Of a stretch of 64,000 nt of DNA, positions 47,461 to 59,400 are shown in pieces. The notes under the pieces are model-generated. The model was not told the DNA's origin. It saw only the letters and a program-made list of their open reading frames with translations, and made no database searches. Source of the stretch: Bathynomus jamesi (Eukaryota > Arthropoda > Malacostraca > Isopoda > Cirolanidae); contig JAJOZX010001073.1 of assembly GCA_023014485.1 (NCBI GenBank), forward strand, positions 570,001 to 634,000, read 5' to 3'. The translations under genes were made by a program, and so were the position numbers. Every line of letters starts with the position of its first letter. Positions within the stretch are counted from its first letter, which is position 1.

Positions 47461-50400
47461 ATATACACACCGGTATATATATATATATTAGGCTGGGTCG
47501 AAAAGGGGTCAAGGTCAAGATTTTGTTTAGGTACATATTGTGAGGTTGATCATTTTGTAGTAGTAGTATCCACACCAAAAATCAAGGCTGTGGGACCTCC
47601 GCTAACCCCCCCTCATGACTCCAGATTCCTGGGATCTTGGGAGCATTGCTCCAGTAAATTTGACCATGAGAAAAAGTAAATTTGGGTTTGGGTTTTGTTC
47701 ATCCGCTAGACGTTATGCAATTTTTTTGCATATACGTTCTTGTACAAACCAATTTTTTTAAATTACAAATTTAGTTATTTTAAGTTTAGTTGGTAATTCC
47801 ATATTTAACAATTATTTTTATTTTTTGTTAAGCTTCAATGTTTTGATAATTAAAATTTTATTAAAACGTATATTTTTTTAATATAAAATTATCAGGATTG
47901 GACTATGTTCCATTGATCTCGGCCAGGTTTGATAAATTGGCCAGATAATTACTTGTGTGGTTTTAAGTAATCCACCATGACTCTAGAATTGAAAAGTTTA
48001 GTTAAGTTTAAACTTACTTTTACTTACTTTAACTTACCTACTTTTACTTACTCTTCCTTACTTTTACTAAGTTTAAAGCACTTACTTTTACTTACTTTCA
48101 TTGTACTATATTTACTTACTTTCTCACTTTTACCATACTATATTTACTAACTTTTACTTATTTTGTATTTTTTCAGGTAGTCAATAATCAATAATGGATC
48201 CTAATATTGATGAAGTTGGAGAGAAAAGTGAGGGTGTTAAAAGGGGTTACTTTTGTGGTCAATGCAAGAACAAATATTCAAAGAAGCAAAACTGGGAGGA
48301 ACATTTTAATTCCAAAAAAAATATTTGTTACAATACAAGAGGTCCCAGAGTTTGGGCCCACAGCTTAGATATTGCAGTAAAGAAATACCAGGATGAAGTG
48401 CAGCAAAGAGATATGGCAAAGCAGTCATTTAGTTTGTTCACAAAATGTGCTAGTGCTAGACCTCAGAAAAATGAACCAACTTCATCAACTACTAATCTAG
48501 AAAATGAAACTTTTTCACTAGATGTTTCACAGACTGAAGAAAGTGCTTCTCCTCCACCTAAGAAACAAAAGGTAAGTGAGGAATCTGCGCATCAGACTAA
48601 CAAAACTGCTTTAGAGGAATTTGAAAATTCCCAAATCCAGAAGACATTGAATGCAATTTTGCGCCTAACAAAAGAAACTCACCAAGCTGTTGTGGTTAAT
48701 AAAGAGAAGAGTCAAAATATGCCTTCAAGTTCAAGTGTTGCATCCAAATCTAATAAAGCAAAAAGCAACAAATTTGACATTTCCATAGCCCATTTAAGCA
48801 AGTGTAAATCAATACAAGAAATCCTGAACAATGATTTGATCAAATCTACATTCAAATTGGTGGAAAAGAAGGATCTAGGGCATGCTGATGATTCATTTTC
48901 AGTACCAAGTGATATAATGGAAAACATTGCAAATAGTGACACTAATATGCCTGATGTAGATATAGCTGTTGAGGATGAAGATGATGATAATCAAGAAGAT
49001 ATTGATGATGCTTCTGATGATAAAATGTTTACATTATATTGCATAGCTTGCACAGACCCCAAAGCATGTGCTTCAGACAAACATTCTAACATAAAAGGTT
49101 ACTTCAATGTTAAAGATTTAACCTATGTATGCAAACAAGGAGAAAATCAAGAGAGGGTTTAGAAATTTGAAAACCCACCTGAAGAGACATTTAATTAAAC
49201 TTCAGCATCATCAAAGAGCTGCTGTTTATGAAGTGATGAAAACATCTTCTCGGAACACTACTAAACGCATAGAAGACTTGTGGCAACATCTTATACTACA
49301 TAATGAAAACAAACACTGCATGGGCTCTATATCCAGTACTTCTAGCTGTATTACATAGGTCAGGTTGTGAGGTTGGAAATTTGAATCATAGCACACATGC
49401 GTGCGAGACAATTTGTGAGCTATTAGATAATCAACTTAAAGAACAAACTGTAAAGTGGTTCTTAGAACAAACTTCAGTAACAATAACAGCTGACATTGGA
49501 ACAATTTTGGGATTAAGCATGCTAGTTGTATTAGTTATGAGTAGGGCGGTCAAAAGTCAATAGTCAAATTGTTTCCTATGGGGCACTTTTCGCTGAAACG
49601 ACTGAAAATGCAATAAAAACACCTGTAAGGGGTATATTACCAAAGTTAATAGGTCAACCAAAAGTCAACTTTTACCTGTTAGGTCAAAAAATAGCAATGA
49701 GGTAAATAGTCAATTTTTTGGAATAAATAATTAAAATAACTAAAAATTGGCATCTTTTTGGTTAACTGGCAACTTCGCTGCTCGTATTTGTCTTATTCAG
49801 TTATGTCCGTTCTGGTTTTGGATGTGGTTGTGCTGTATGTATTATGGTTACTGGTTACATTTTTGATTTGTGATTTTTTCTGATTTGTGATTTCACTGAT
49901 TTCGATTTCACTGATTTCGATTTCTTTTGATTTCAGATATTTAAAATGCCAAATGTTGCAGTTAGTTCTATTGCTAAAGTGCGCGCTATAATTGCAAAAT
50001 ATCCTAATGAATTCATTTGTTCAGGAAAAAATGAGCTATACTGTCAGATTTGTTGTGTTGTGGTCAAGCATGACAAATCCTTTTTTGTGGATAAACATCG
50101 CTCTACCCAAAAGTACCAGCGTGGTATAGACCAAAATGTGGGAAATGAAAAGACGCAAACCCTTTTAAAGTACAAGTCTTCAGATTTTTTGGAAAAACTT
50201 GACTACATTTCTGTCAGCCAACATACCTCTTCATAAGTTGAGCAACCCTCATGTGAAACAATTGTTCTCTGAATTAGGTGTAGCAGTGCCTTGCGTGTCA
50301 ACTTGCAGATCAATAGCAATGAAACAGGCAGTTTGATTGCTAGCTTAGTGACTAGGATGGAAGCATCTGATTGCACCATTAGAGAGGCATATGAAACCAT

Positions 50401-53400
50401 TTCTTCTATCAACCTTGGCGGAGATGTGTGTTCAGTCAAACAATACATTGAAACAACACTCAAGACAAATGGTATTTGTGAAATAATTAACCTCAGTAGA
50501 CCTGAAATCTCACCAACAGTTTATGGTCAGCTTTTGCAATGTCAACCAACAACTGCCGCTGTAGAGAGATCTTTCTCCATGCTTAATAAATTATTAAGTA
50601 AGGATCGCAATTTTTTGCCAGAAAATGTTGGCAAATACTTCATAATTTACCACAATCGGTCAACTGATGTAGAAGAGCAAGAATAAGTAATTAATGTATC
50701 ATTTTTATTATTGAAAGTAAAGGCAACTTTATAAGTCAATTTTTTCAATTCGTAAGGTCAACTTTCTTAATTTTTTCGGTCAACTTTTGACTGCCCTAGT
50801 TATGAGTGAAGAAGATAAGACTGTAAAACTTGCTGGGATAAATTTAGTATGCAGCAAATCAGGAGTTTATTTGGCCAATGAAATTTTTGATGTGTTGAAG
50901 TCTCCTAATCACTTGAAACTATCTGAAGAAGCAATTAAATCCAAGGTATCTGGAATGGTTGGAGATGGGGCTTTTTGTAAGGACAATGAGCCATTTAAAA
51001 ACGAAATGAAAAAGTTGTTTGGAGAAAATTTCAAATTTCGATGGGACTTAATGCATCTTGTGAACAGAGCCCACGTTGATGCATTGAAGAAAATTTGTAA
51101 ACTAAGTGAGCTTTTAGACTTTATTCAGAATCACTCTTCAAATCTGAGATCAGGCCTTGACTATACCAATATGGTTCTTGACAATATCATTGGTTTTAAG
51201 AGACCAAAACTCAAATCTGATACTCGCATGGTTAATTACGAATTTGATCAATTTGACAGATTTGTGGAAAATTGTGTTTTTTGATCATCCACAAGAGAAA
51301 GAAATTAGTGCCAAGTTCTATGTATTGATTTCCTATGTAACAAAGATTATGTTGCAAGCAGGGTTGTGGAGTCGGTCCAAAAATTTTCCGACTCCGACTC
51401 CACACATTGTCAAAAATTCGACTCCGACTCCACACATTGTCAAAAATTCGACTCCGACTCCACACATTGTAAAAAATCTAAAAATCTGACTCCGACTCCT
51501 CACATTTTAAATATATGACTCCGACTCCTCTAGTGTTTCACTCTATAATTATCATAATAATAAGACATTTCATCACCACCATGCTAAGTGTGAAATTTTA
51601 TATTTTATATTTTATATTTAAATAAATATTAATTGTATATTCTGCCCCCTCCCCGCGGGCGGTCTTTCTGGGGTGGATCGCCCGCGGGCTCCTGCCTCCA
51701 TGTGGCGAGGGGGGTCAGCCGCGGCTGGGGGCCCTGCCGGGTCCCCCGCCCGGTTGCGAAGTGGACTTTTAACATACCCTGCTATCCTACAGCCCCCTCT
51801 TTCCTGTCTTCCCCTCTTTCCCCTCTTCCTTGCCCCCTCTGTTTTTTTTTTCTGCTTTCTCTCTTCACTTCGCGCGCCCCGTGGGCTGCCGGGGCTGGTC
51901 GCTGGGGGTCTTGCCCCCATGGCCGGGGCCGGACTAAGTTGGCTGGTAGGGTGCCCAGGCCTGGGACCCTGGGGGGCCTTGGTCTTTGCTGCCGGCGGGG
52001 GAGAACTCTCGACGCTGCAAGGGCCCCTTTTGAAACGGGGGTACCTGCATGGGACGAGGCACCCACCCCCCGCCGGCGTGCGCTTGGTCCCCTTGGGCCC
52101 CGGGTAATCGGTTCCCCGCGGCCCCGGGCGCGAAACTACAATAAAAATTTTCTATGGAAACACTTACAACTCTAATGGACCTCGTTGACGACCCGGCTTG
52201 TGCATCTGACCTCCCTCTGACTACCTCTTTGGACCGTGGGTCTGGTAAGGGCAGTCGCAGCCCTCGCCCACCCCGTCTGCTCTTCTTGCCGACGCCTCCT
52301 CTCCCTCTCTTCCCCAGGCTCGTGGCGCCGCTGCCCGACCCCCGCCAGTAGCGGATGGACCTGCAGTGGACCCCCCGACCCCTGGATCCCCCCATATTCC
52401 ACGTCCCGATAGGGACCCACCTGCTTTTTCGCCCTCAGGTGGGAGGCCCGCGCCCCGGTCGCCTCCCACTCCGGTCGGGCCTCATCGCCCCCGGCCCCCT
52501 CGGCCCCTGGGGACGTGGGACCCGACGTCGCCGTCCGCCTTTCTCGTCTTCTCGCCCCCTCGAAGTTCCGGTGGTGTTTGGCCAGACGGCTTCACTCGGC
52601 CTTAGGACGATGGACAAGTTCCTCGTCCTCCGCCCCTCCTCCTCAAGCCCCTCCCCACTAACCACGAACGTCTCTTTCGAGCGATCCATGGGAAGACGGG
52701 GACGGCGCGTTTTGACCTTCGGCCTCAGAGGGATGGCTCCATTTTGATAAGGTCGCGTTCCTCTGCCGAAACCTCCTCTCTGCTCGCTATCCCCGATGTC
52801 CTGGGCTGCGGGATCACGGTGACTCCCCACCCCCGCCTCAATCAGTGCCAGGGCACAATTTACGCTGCTCGTCTTCTACCCATCCCGGTGGAAGACCTCC
52901 AGATTGACCTCGCCTCCCAGGGTGTTGTGAGGGTGTACCGCTTTCCCGACAGATCGCGGTCCCCAACTGCCCCTTCTCCTCGCCTGCTCCTCACTTTCGA
53001 CTCACTGGTGCCCCCCGTTTCGGTATTCTGGGGCTTTGGTGAGAGACGAGCGTGCGAATTCTCAGTACGACCATACGTGCCAGATCCTACGCGCTGTTTT
53101 CAGTGTAATAGGTTTGGCCACGTGAGCAGCTCCTGCCGTCAGCCGGCCCCGTTGTGTGTCCGCTGCGGCGGCCCTCCCACCCCTTGCCCTGTACTGCTCC
53201 GCCTTCCTGCACCAACTGCCATGGACCACACCCTGCTTCATCCCGCTCTTGCCCGTCCTTCCTCTTTGAAAGGGAGGTTCGGGCCCTCTGTTCATCAGAG
53301 TTTCTCAGCGCTCGGGAGGCGCGGGAGCGGTTGCGTGGCGGCGAGGCCCGGCGTGGTGCTCGTACGCCGAGGCTCTCCGTTCCCGGACCCCGTCCTCACC

Positions 53401-56400
53401 GGCGGTTCCCAAAGCGCCTCCACCCACCGTGTCCGCTACTCCCAGTCCATCCTCTGCCGCCCAGCGGACTCCTACCGCGGCTCCCCGTACTACCAGCGCG
53501 TCCCCACGTGCTCCCTCCGCGAACGCCGATGCTTCGTCGGCAACCCCCCCTGCCCCTTCTACGCCCTCTCCACCGGCGCCTTCGGCCACCCCCATTCCGG
53601 ATCGTGACCCGCCGTCACCCACGCGGGCCGCACGACGGAGGGATAGGGGCCGCAAGCGCCGCGCCAGTGGTGACCCCGAAAGGTTCGACGCCATAAGCCT
53701 CGCATCACCTTCCTCTCCTAAACACAAACGCCCCTTCGCCCTACCGCCCCGGTGTCCTCACCGTCTCCACTGCGCAACCGTTATGCACGCTCCCCCTGGG
53801 GTCCCCGTCGGCCCTCGTGGTGGGGGCTGAGATACACCCCTCTCCGGCCCGGTCGATGGACCCACTGGAGGGGGAACTCGCCCGCCTGTCGGCGTGGGTG
53901 GGACGTGCACGCCCCCGCGTTTGACCCGCCCCATCTCTCTCCTCGACCTGCCAATGCCTCTGGGTGAGGTATTATTTTCCACTCCCCTCGTAGTCCTGCC
54001 TCCCCCGCACCTCCGGTGAAGGGAGGGGCATTCTGGATACCTCTCACATCCCCTTCTCTGCATCGCTCTCCCCGGACGTCCGGGAGACTCCTCCTCTGGA
54101 GGACTTGCCGGCGTCTGGTTCCACATCGCCCCCTCGTCGGGGGGACCCTCGCCTTCGCCCTCGTTCGGCGTCCCTCACTGAACTCCGGGGCTTTCCGATT
54201 CCCTCTTTAATCTCGGGCCGCCCGATCGGCCCACCCACCCCATAATCATCCTTTACGCTGACCTTCCTACCCTCCCTATACCTCGCTCCTGCAGTGGAAC
54301 ATCCGCGGGCTCCTGGTAGGCCTCGAGAGTCTCTCCTCTCTCCTGGCCTCCAGGTGTCCGGCGTGTTTCTGCCTTCAGGAGACGATTCTGGGCTCCCGTT
54401 CCCTCCCTCGAGTGTCCGGTTACTGCGGGCTCCCTTCCCCGCCTCTCGATGGGGCGGGGAGGGGGGGCGCCGCGGTCTTCGTGCACCGCTCCGTCCCTTT
54501 CCGCCCCCTCCCGCTCCGTACAGTCCTGCAAGCTGTGGCCGTGCGCCTTTTCTTGGGGCGCCAGCTCACGGTCTGCTCTCTTTACCTCTCCCCTAACGTA
54601 CGCCCTCCACCCGATTCTCTCCGTGACCTAATTCTCCAGCTTCCCCGCCCTTTTCTGATTCTCGGGACTTCAACAGTCGGGACCCGGCCTGGGGGGACGT
54701 TTGCTCCACCTTTCTCTCCGGGACCCTTCTCTCCCTTATGGACGAGCTCGAGTTCACCTTTCTGAACAATGGCTCCCCAACCTGCCTTCACTCGGCCCAT
54801 GACAGTTTCACCTGTATCGACCTTTCCCTGGTTTCCCTCGAATCGTGACGGAGTTCACCTGGAGGTCCTGCCGGATTCTTCCGGCAGTGACCATTTCCCA
54901 GTGTGTCTTACCCCGACCCGTCTCCTCCCCCCCACCTCTGTCCGCCCGCGCTGGCTGTTCGCCCGAGCAGACTGGGCCTCATACGCGAGGGGCACGGCGA
55001 TCTCGCCATCAATTCCTGCCTTTCCCTCCGTCAATGAGGCCCTCGCCTTCCGAGAGTAAGATCCTCTCGGCTGCCGCCAGTTGCATCCCCCGTACCTCTG
55101 GCTCCCCAGACCGCGAAGCGTCCCATGGTGGACCCAGAGTGCTCCCATGCCGTTCAGGAGCGGCGCCGTGCCGGCCGCGCTTCTACCACCGCCCCAGCTG
55201 GAGCACAAGATAGAATTTCAGCGCCTGAAGGCAGTGGCCCGTCGGGTCCTGAAACTGGCCGGCGTACCTCCTGGCGGAGTTACGTGTCCGGGATCTCCTC
55301 CTCGACTGCCCCCTTGACTGTTTGGCGCAAGGTTCGTAGCTTTGAGGGGACCCGTGTCCCCCCTCGACCCCCGGTGCTTCGGTCGGGGACGACGAGTTCG
55401 TGTCCGATCCGGAGGCCGTCGCGAACGCACTTTGCGGCGCACTTTGCAGCCATCTCCAGTTCCGATTCCCCCCACTCCCGCCGCGACCCACCGGAATTTC
55501 CACCTCATAGGAATGACCCCTATAATCACCTCTTCCACATGACAGAGCTTCGGGAGGCCTCCGCCCCCGACGCTCCTCCGCCCCCGGCCCCGATAATATC
55601 CCCTATGACCTTTTACGGCATCTCCACCCCTCTGCTCTCAGCTTTCTACTGGACCTCTATAACGGATTTGGTTGGAGGGTTCATTTCCGGACCGATGGCG
55701 TGAGTCCATCGTCGTCCCCATCCCGAAGCCCGATAAAGACCCCTCACTCCCGTCGAACTATCGCCCCATTTCCCTGACATGCTGTGCCTGCAAGGTGATG
55801 GAGGCGATGGTCGCCTCGCGGCTGTCCTTTACCTTGGAGGCGAGTGACCAGTACCTGCTACCCAGCTGGTTTCCGGCGCTTCCGGTCTACCACCGACCCC
55901 CTCCTTCTCCTTAGCCATGACGTGCAGGAGGCTTTCTCCCGGCGTCAATTTGTACTCGCCGTCTTTTCGACCTCCAGAAGGCCTACGATACTACCCGGCG
56001 GAGCGCGGTCTTCGACTGCTTACGCTCCCTGGGTTTTCGTAGGCTTTCTCCCTTCCTTTATTTATAACTTCTTGTCCGCCCGTTCTTTCCGCGTCCGCAT
56101 CGGTTCTGCCCTCTCGGACCGCTTTCCGTTGGAGGAGGGTGTCCCTCAGGGTAGTGTCCTTAGCGTCTTGTGTTTCTCACTCGTGATGAACACAGTCGCT
56201 ACGGTCCTGCCTACATCCGTTCGTAGCTCCCTCTATGCCGATGACCTGGCTCTCTATTGCTCTGGCCGCCTCCCGTCTTTGGCTGAACGTCGGCTCCAGC
56301 TAGCCATCAAGCGGTGGTTCGCTGGGCGTCCTCGGTTGGCTATGCTTTCTCACCCTCTAAGTCTTCCAGTATGCTTTTCCGTCCTCGGCGCCTCCGTCTG

Positions 56401-59400
56401 TCGCATACCTTCGCTCTTACCCTTGCCGGCACTCCTCTTCCCCTCGTCCCATCCGTTAGATTCCTGGGTATGACCCTCGACGGATTTTTCGGTTGGGTTC
56501 CACACCTTAGGCGGTTGCGGCAAACATCTCGCCGCACCCTCTCCCTTTTGGGTCATCTGTCCCACCGACCTGGGGGGCGGACAGGCGTACTCTGCTGCGC
56601 CTGTACACCTCCCTGGTGCAATCCCGTGTCGACTACGGCTGTGTGGTCTACAGTTCCGCCTCCTCTCCGGCACTCCGTATGCTGGATCCTCTTCTCCACC
56701 GTGGCCTTCGCCTGGCGTCGGGTGCCTTCCGCTCGTCCCCTGTCGCTAGTCTTCAGGTGGACTGTGGACACCCCCCCCTGCCCCTTCGCCGGGGCCTTCT
56801 CATGGCGAAGTGTTACCTTCGCATCTGCCGCCTCCCGAAGTCCCTACTCTTCTCCGCGATCTCCCAGGCGCTACCCCGGCCTGACACGTGGCATTTCGCT
56901 GCCCCTCTGGCCGAGATTTTCTCGTCCCTGGGGATCCCCCCACCCTCTATTCTGCCGTTCTCCTTCGATCTGTCGCCCCCCTGGCGGACCACCCCTATCT
57001 GCCGTTGCCAGGCGCTCCGTGGCCTGCGTAAGGAGTCTCTTCCTGCCGTCCTCCGGTCTTCTTTTCTGGCCCATCTTCCATCCATTCGGACGACGTTCCC
57101 GTCTACACCGACGGCTCGCGCTCCCCTGCAGGTGTCGCGGCCGCCGTCTTCTCTCCGTCATTGTCACCTACCTCCCGGGGTATCCCCCTGCCGGTTCAGG
57201 CCTCCATCTTTTCCGCGGAGCTCTTTGCCCTTCTGGAAGCCCTCCGTCTGGTATCGGGTTGTTCGCGGTCCTCCTGTACCATTTTTTCGGACTCGCTGAG
57301 CGCCCTTCAGGCGCTCGAGCGCTATGATTCCCCGGACCCCCTCGTACGCCTTATTCAACAGGAGTACCATGTCCTGCACACCATTCACCGGATCCGGGTC
57401 ACCTTCTGCTGGGTTCCCGCCCATGTTGGTGTTTCCGGTAATGAGGCGGCGGACCGCATAGCCCGGTCCGCCGCCTCGCTGCCTCCCCCTCCCCGCCTGC
57501 TCCCCTTCTCAGACTATGTGCAGGTCTTTCGTTCCTTTTACGATCGCATGTGGCAACAGTCCTGGGACGATGCCACCGGAAATAAACTCTGGTCCATCCG
57601 CCCCCGTCTGTCATATTGGGTGTCCTCTTTCCACCGCTCCAGACACAAGAGGTCGTCCTTGCGCGGCTTCGCATCGGCCATACGCGCCTCACGCACGGCT
57701 ATCTTATGTTCCGGCAGGAGGCTCCTCGTTGCGCCTCCTGCCAGTCGCCCCTCACCGTCTCTCACATCCTGGTGGAATGCCCCACCCTGTCGTCAGTACG
57801 TCGTCGCGCTTTTCCGTTCCTTTCTGATTTCCCCCTCCCCGAACGTTTACGCCTTATGCTCGCTGAGAGCCCTCTCTTCTCGCTTGACCGTCTTTTCCTC
57901 TTCCTCTCCCAATCTCGCATCCTATCTGAGCTTTAGGTGGCTTCTCACCTGTAGTCCGCTGTTCTCCCTTTACTAGTGCCTTTTCTCCGTCTCCGTTTCT
58001 CTTTCTCGTATTCCGCCTCGCCATGATATCCGCTACCATATAGCGGGAAATGGCGGTAAACGCCCCAATACAAAAAAAAAAAAAAAAAAAAAATTGTATA
58101 TTCTGAAAATGTAAAAAAAAAATATTAAAAAAAACTTAATCTGGGGGCTATCAATGAATAAGGTTTATTGACCAAAAAAACTAAATAACCTAAATGTTAG
58201 TATTTAGGATTTAGAAATTAAGGGTGACACAGGACAGAAATTGGAGTTGGAGTCGGAAGTTTTTTACCGACTCCGACTCCGCCCTGAAACGTGCGACTCC
58301 ACGACTCCGACTCCACAACCCTGGTTGCAAGTAGCTCAAAAAACCAGAGTTAGTGCAGAATTTGTAGAAAATATATTTTATAAAGAAGGAGGGAAAACTG
58401 TTATGTTAAGAGTGATGGAAACAATTTCCAAATTAGCTAATGGAGGAAATGCAAATGATGTAGTTCTGAATTTAAGCACGATACCACAGGGCAGCAAAAG
58501 GAACTAACAGCTGAGGATTACATCCTAAATGAAGTTTACAAATACATCAAGAAACGTTCTGATTACTACCAGGTTGCTGAAGTTGCTAGACCATCCAGAA
58601 CCAGATCTGAAAGTAGTTTTACAAAAGACTCAGTGATAAATTGGCTGACAGAATATATAGAACAGCTGTGGAAAGGAATCACAGAGAGATTAAAGCATTT
58701 TGATAAAGATGGATCAACTGCCTGGAGTGAAGCACCAGCTGAAGGGACATTCTCCATTCTTGGTTACATTGTTGAACACAAAGGATCCATTAAGCCATCT
58801 CATTTGACTAAACTGTGCAGAATTGTGAAGGAGGGTCCAGCTCCAGGCACTAGATCTGCTGTAATGATCACACAGAAAGCCATTGATCAGTGGCCAAGCA
58901 TACATGGTGGTAAATTCACAACAAATGCCTACATGCAAGGTCTAACATCGTCCACTGTTGCTGCTGCAATGAATAAATAAACTTAAGGTGAGTTATAAAC
59001 TACATTATTGTATTATTATGTTTAGCTAAAACAATTTGTAATTGGTATGTCGTCAATTCAAGAGTTTACTATCATTAACCTATCTAGTGGTGTAAGGGAA
59101 AAAAAAGTAAATTCAGAGCTGTGCTCCAGTAAATTTTTTCAAATCTGGAGTCATGCCCCCCCTACCGATACTCACTTTTTTCCATATGAATTTGTATGGG
59201 AAATAGGCCAAAAATCGAAAATTGTAAAAATCGACCCTAAATATTTTTTTTTCTTTTGGATGGCCAAAATTGGGTTCCCCGGCACAAATTACATCAGAAT
59301 AGACCATTCACCAACTTCTTTTTGAGATTGGGGGGTAGGGGGTAGGGTCTTAAATCTGGTGCTGACTCATAGCACCGGATATAAGACCTAATATTACACT

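Larger units (their letters stand above)
51645..58091 (+). mobile_element. GC-rich APE/RNase H non-LTR retrotransposon
   Basis: A 14-bp target duplication, AATTGTATATTCTG, at 51631-51644 and 58092-58105, with a poly-A tail of at least 20 at 58071-58091. 6447 bp. Composition changes abruptly at both borders from AT-rich host to strongly GC-rich element. The order is 5' UTR (51645-52150), ORF1 with CCHC knuckles, ORF2 with APE endonuclease, RT, RNase H and a C-terminal knuckle. This is the layout of I/Nimb/LOA-type LINEs; the exact clade is not assigned. Many single-base frame breaks occur. Confidence 0.9.
51359..58323. mobile_element. Non-autonomous hAT (CAGGGTTGTGGAGTCGG), carrying a LINE
   Basis: A perfect 8-bp duplication, GTTGCAAG, at 51351-51358 and 58324-58331. 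Termini are CAGGGTTGTGGAGTCGG and CTCCACAACCCTG. Without the inserted LINE it is about 504 bp and non-coding. It belongs with the families at 24425, 32506 and 38552, but with one base changed in the terminus (GTTG for GCTG). It contains a 30-bp tandem repeat. Confidence 0.95.
48194..58980 (+). pseudogene. Gene 1 of the two-gene transposon (transposase-like), split by two hATs
   Basis: The start at 48194 opens [20 protein letters not shown] and a finger-like [19 protein letters not shown] Ser/Glu/Asp-rich linker to 49130 follows, then [20 protein letters not shown] and [20 protein letters not shown] hAT (49542-50798) sits inside [16 protein letters not shown]. The next part has [20 protein letters not shown] and [19 protein letters not shown], an Asp and His-Asp pattern like hAT-type RNase H folds. 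A second hAT (51359-58323) splits [13 protein letters not shown]. The end has [19 protein letters not shown] and stops at 58980. Shifts occur near 49140, 51278 (T6 run) and 58480. Confidence 0.6.

Noticed and set aside
51389..51478. Tandem 30-bp units as a CRISPR-like array
   Set aside because: Units are directly adjacent with no spacers and derive from the hAT terminal motif, in a eukaryotic genome.
53154..53830. Overlapping GC-rich frames as separate proteins
   Set aside because: GC-rich DNA has few stops in any frame; most are shadows, and only the frames carrying CCHC, APE, RT or RNase H motifs were kept.
51645..58091. GC-rich block as bacterial contamination
   Set aside because: It has a clean 14-bp target duplication, a poly-A tail and APE, RT and RNase H motifs, so it is an integrated LINE.
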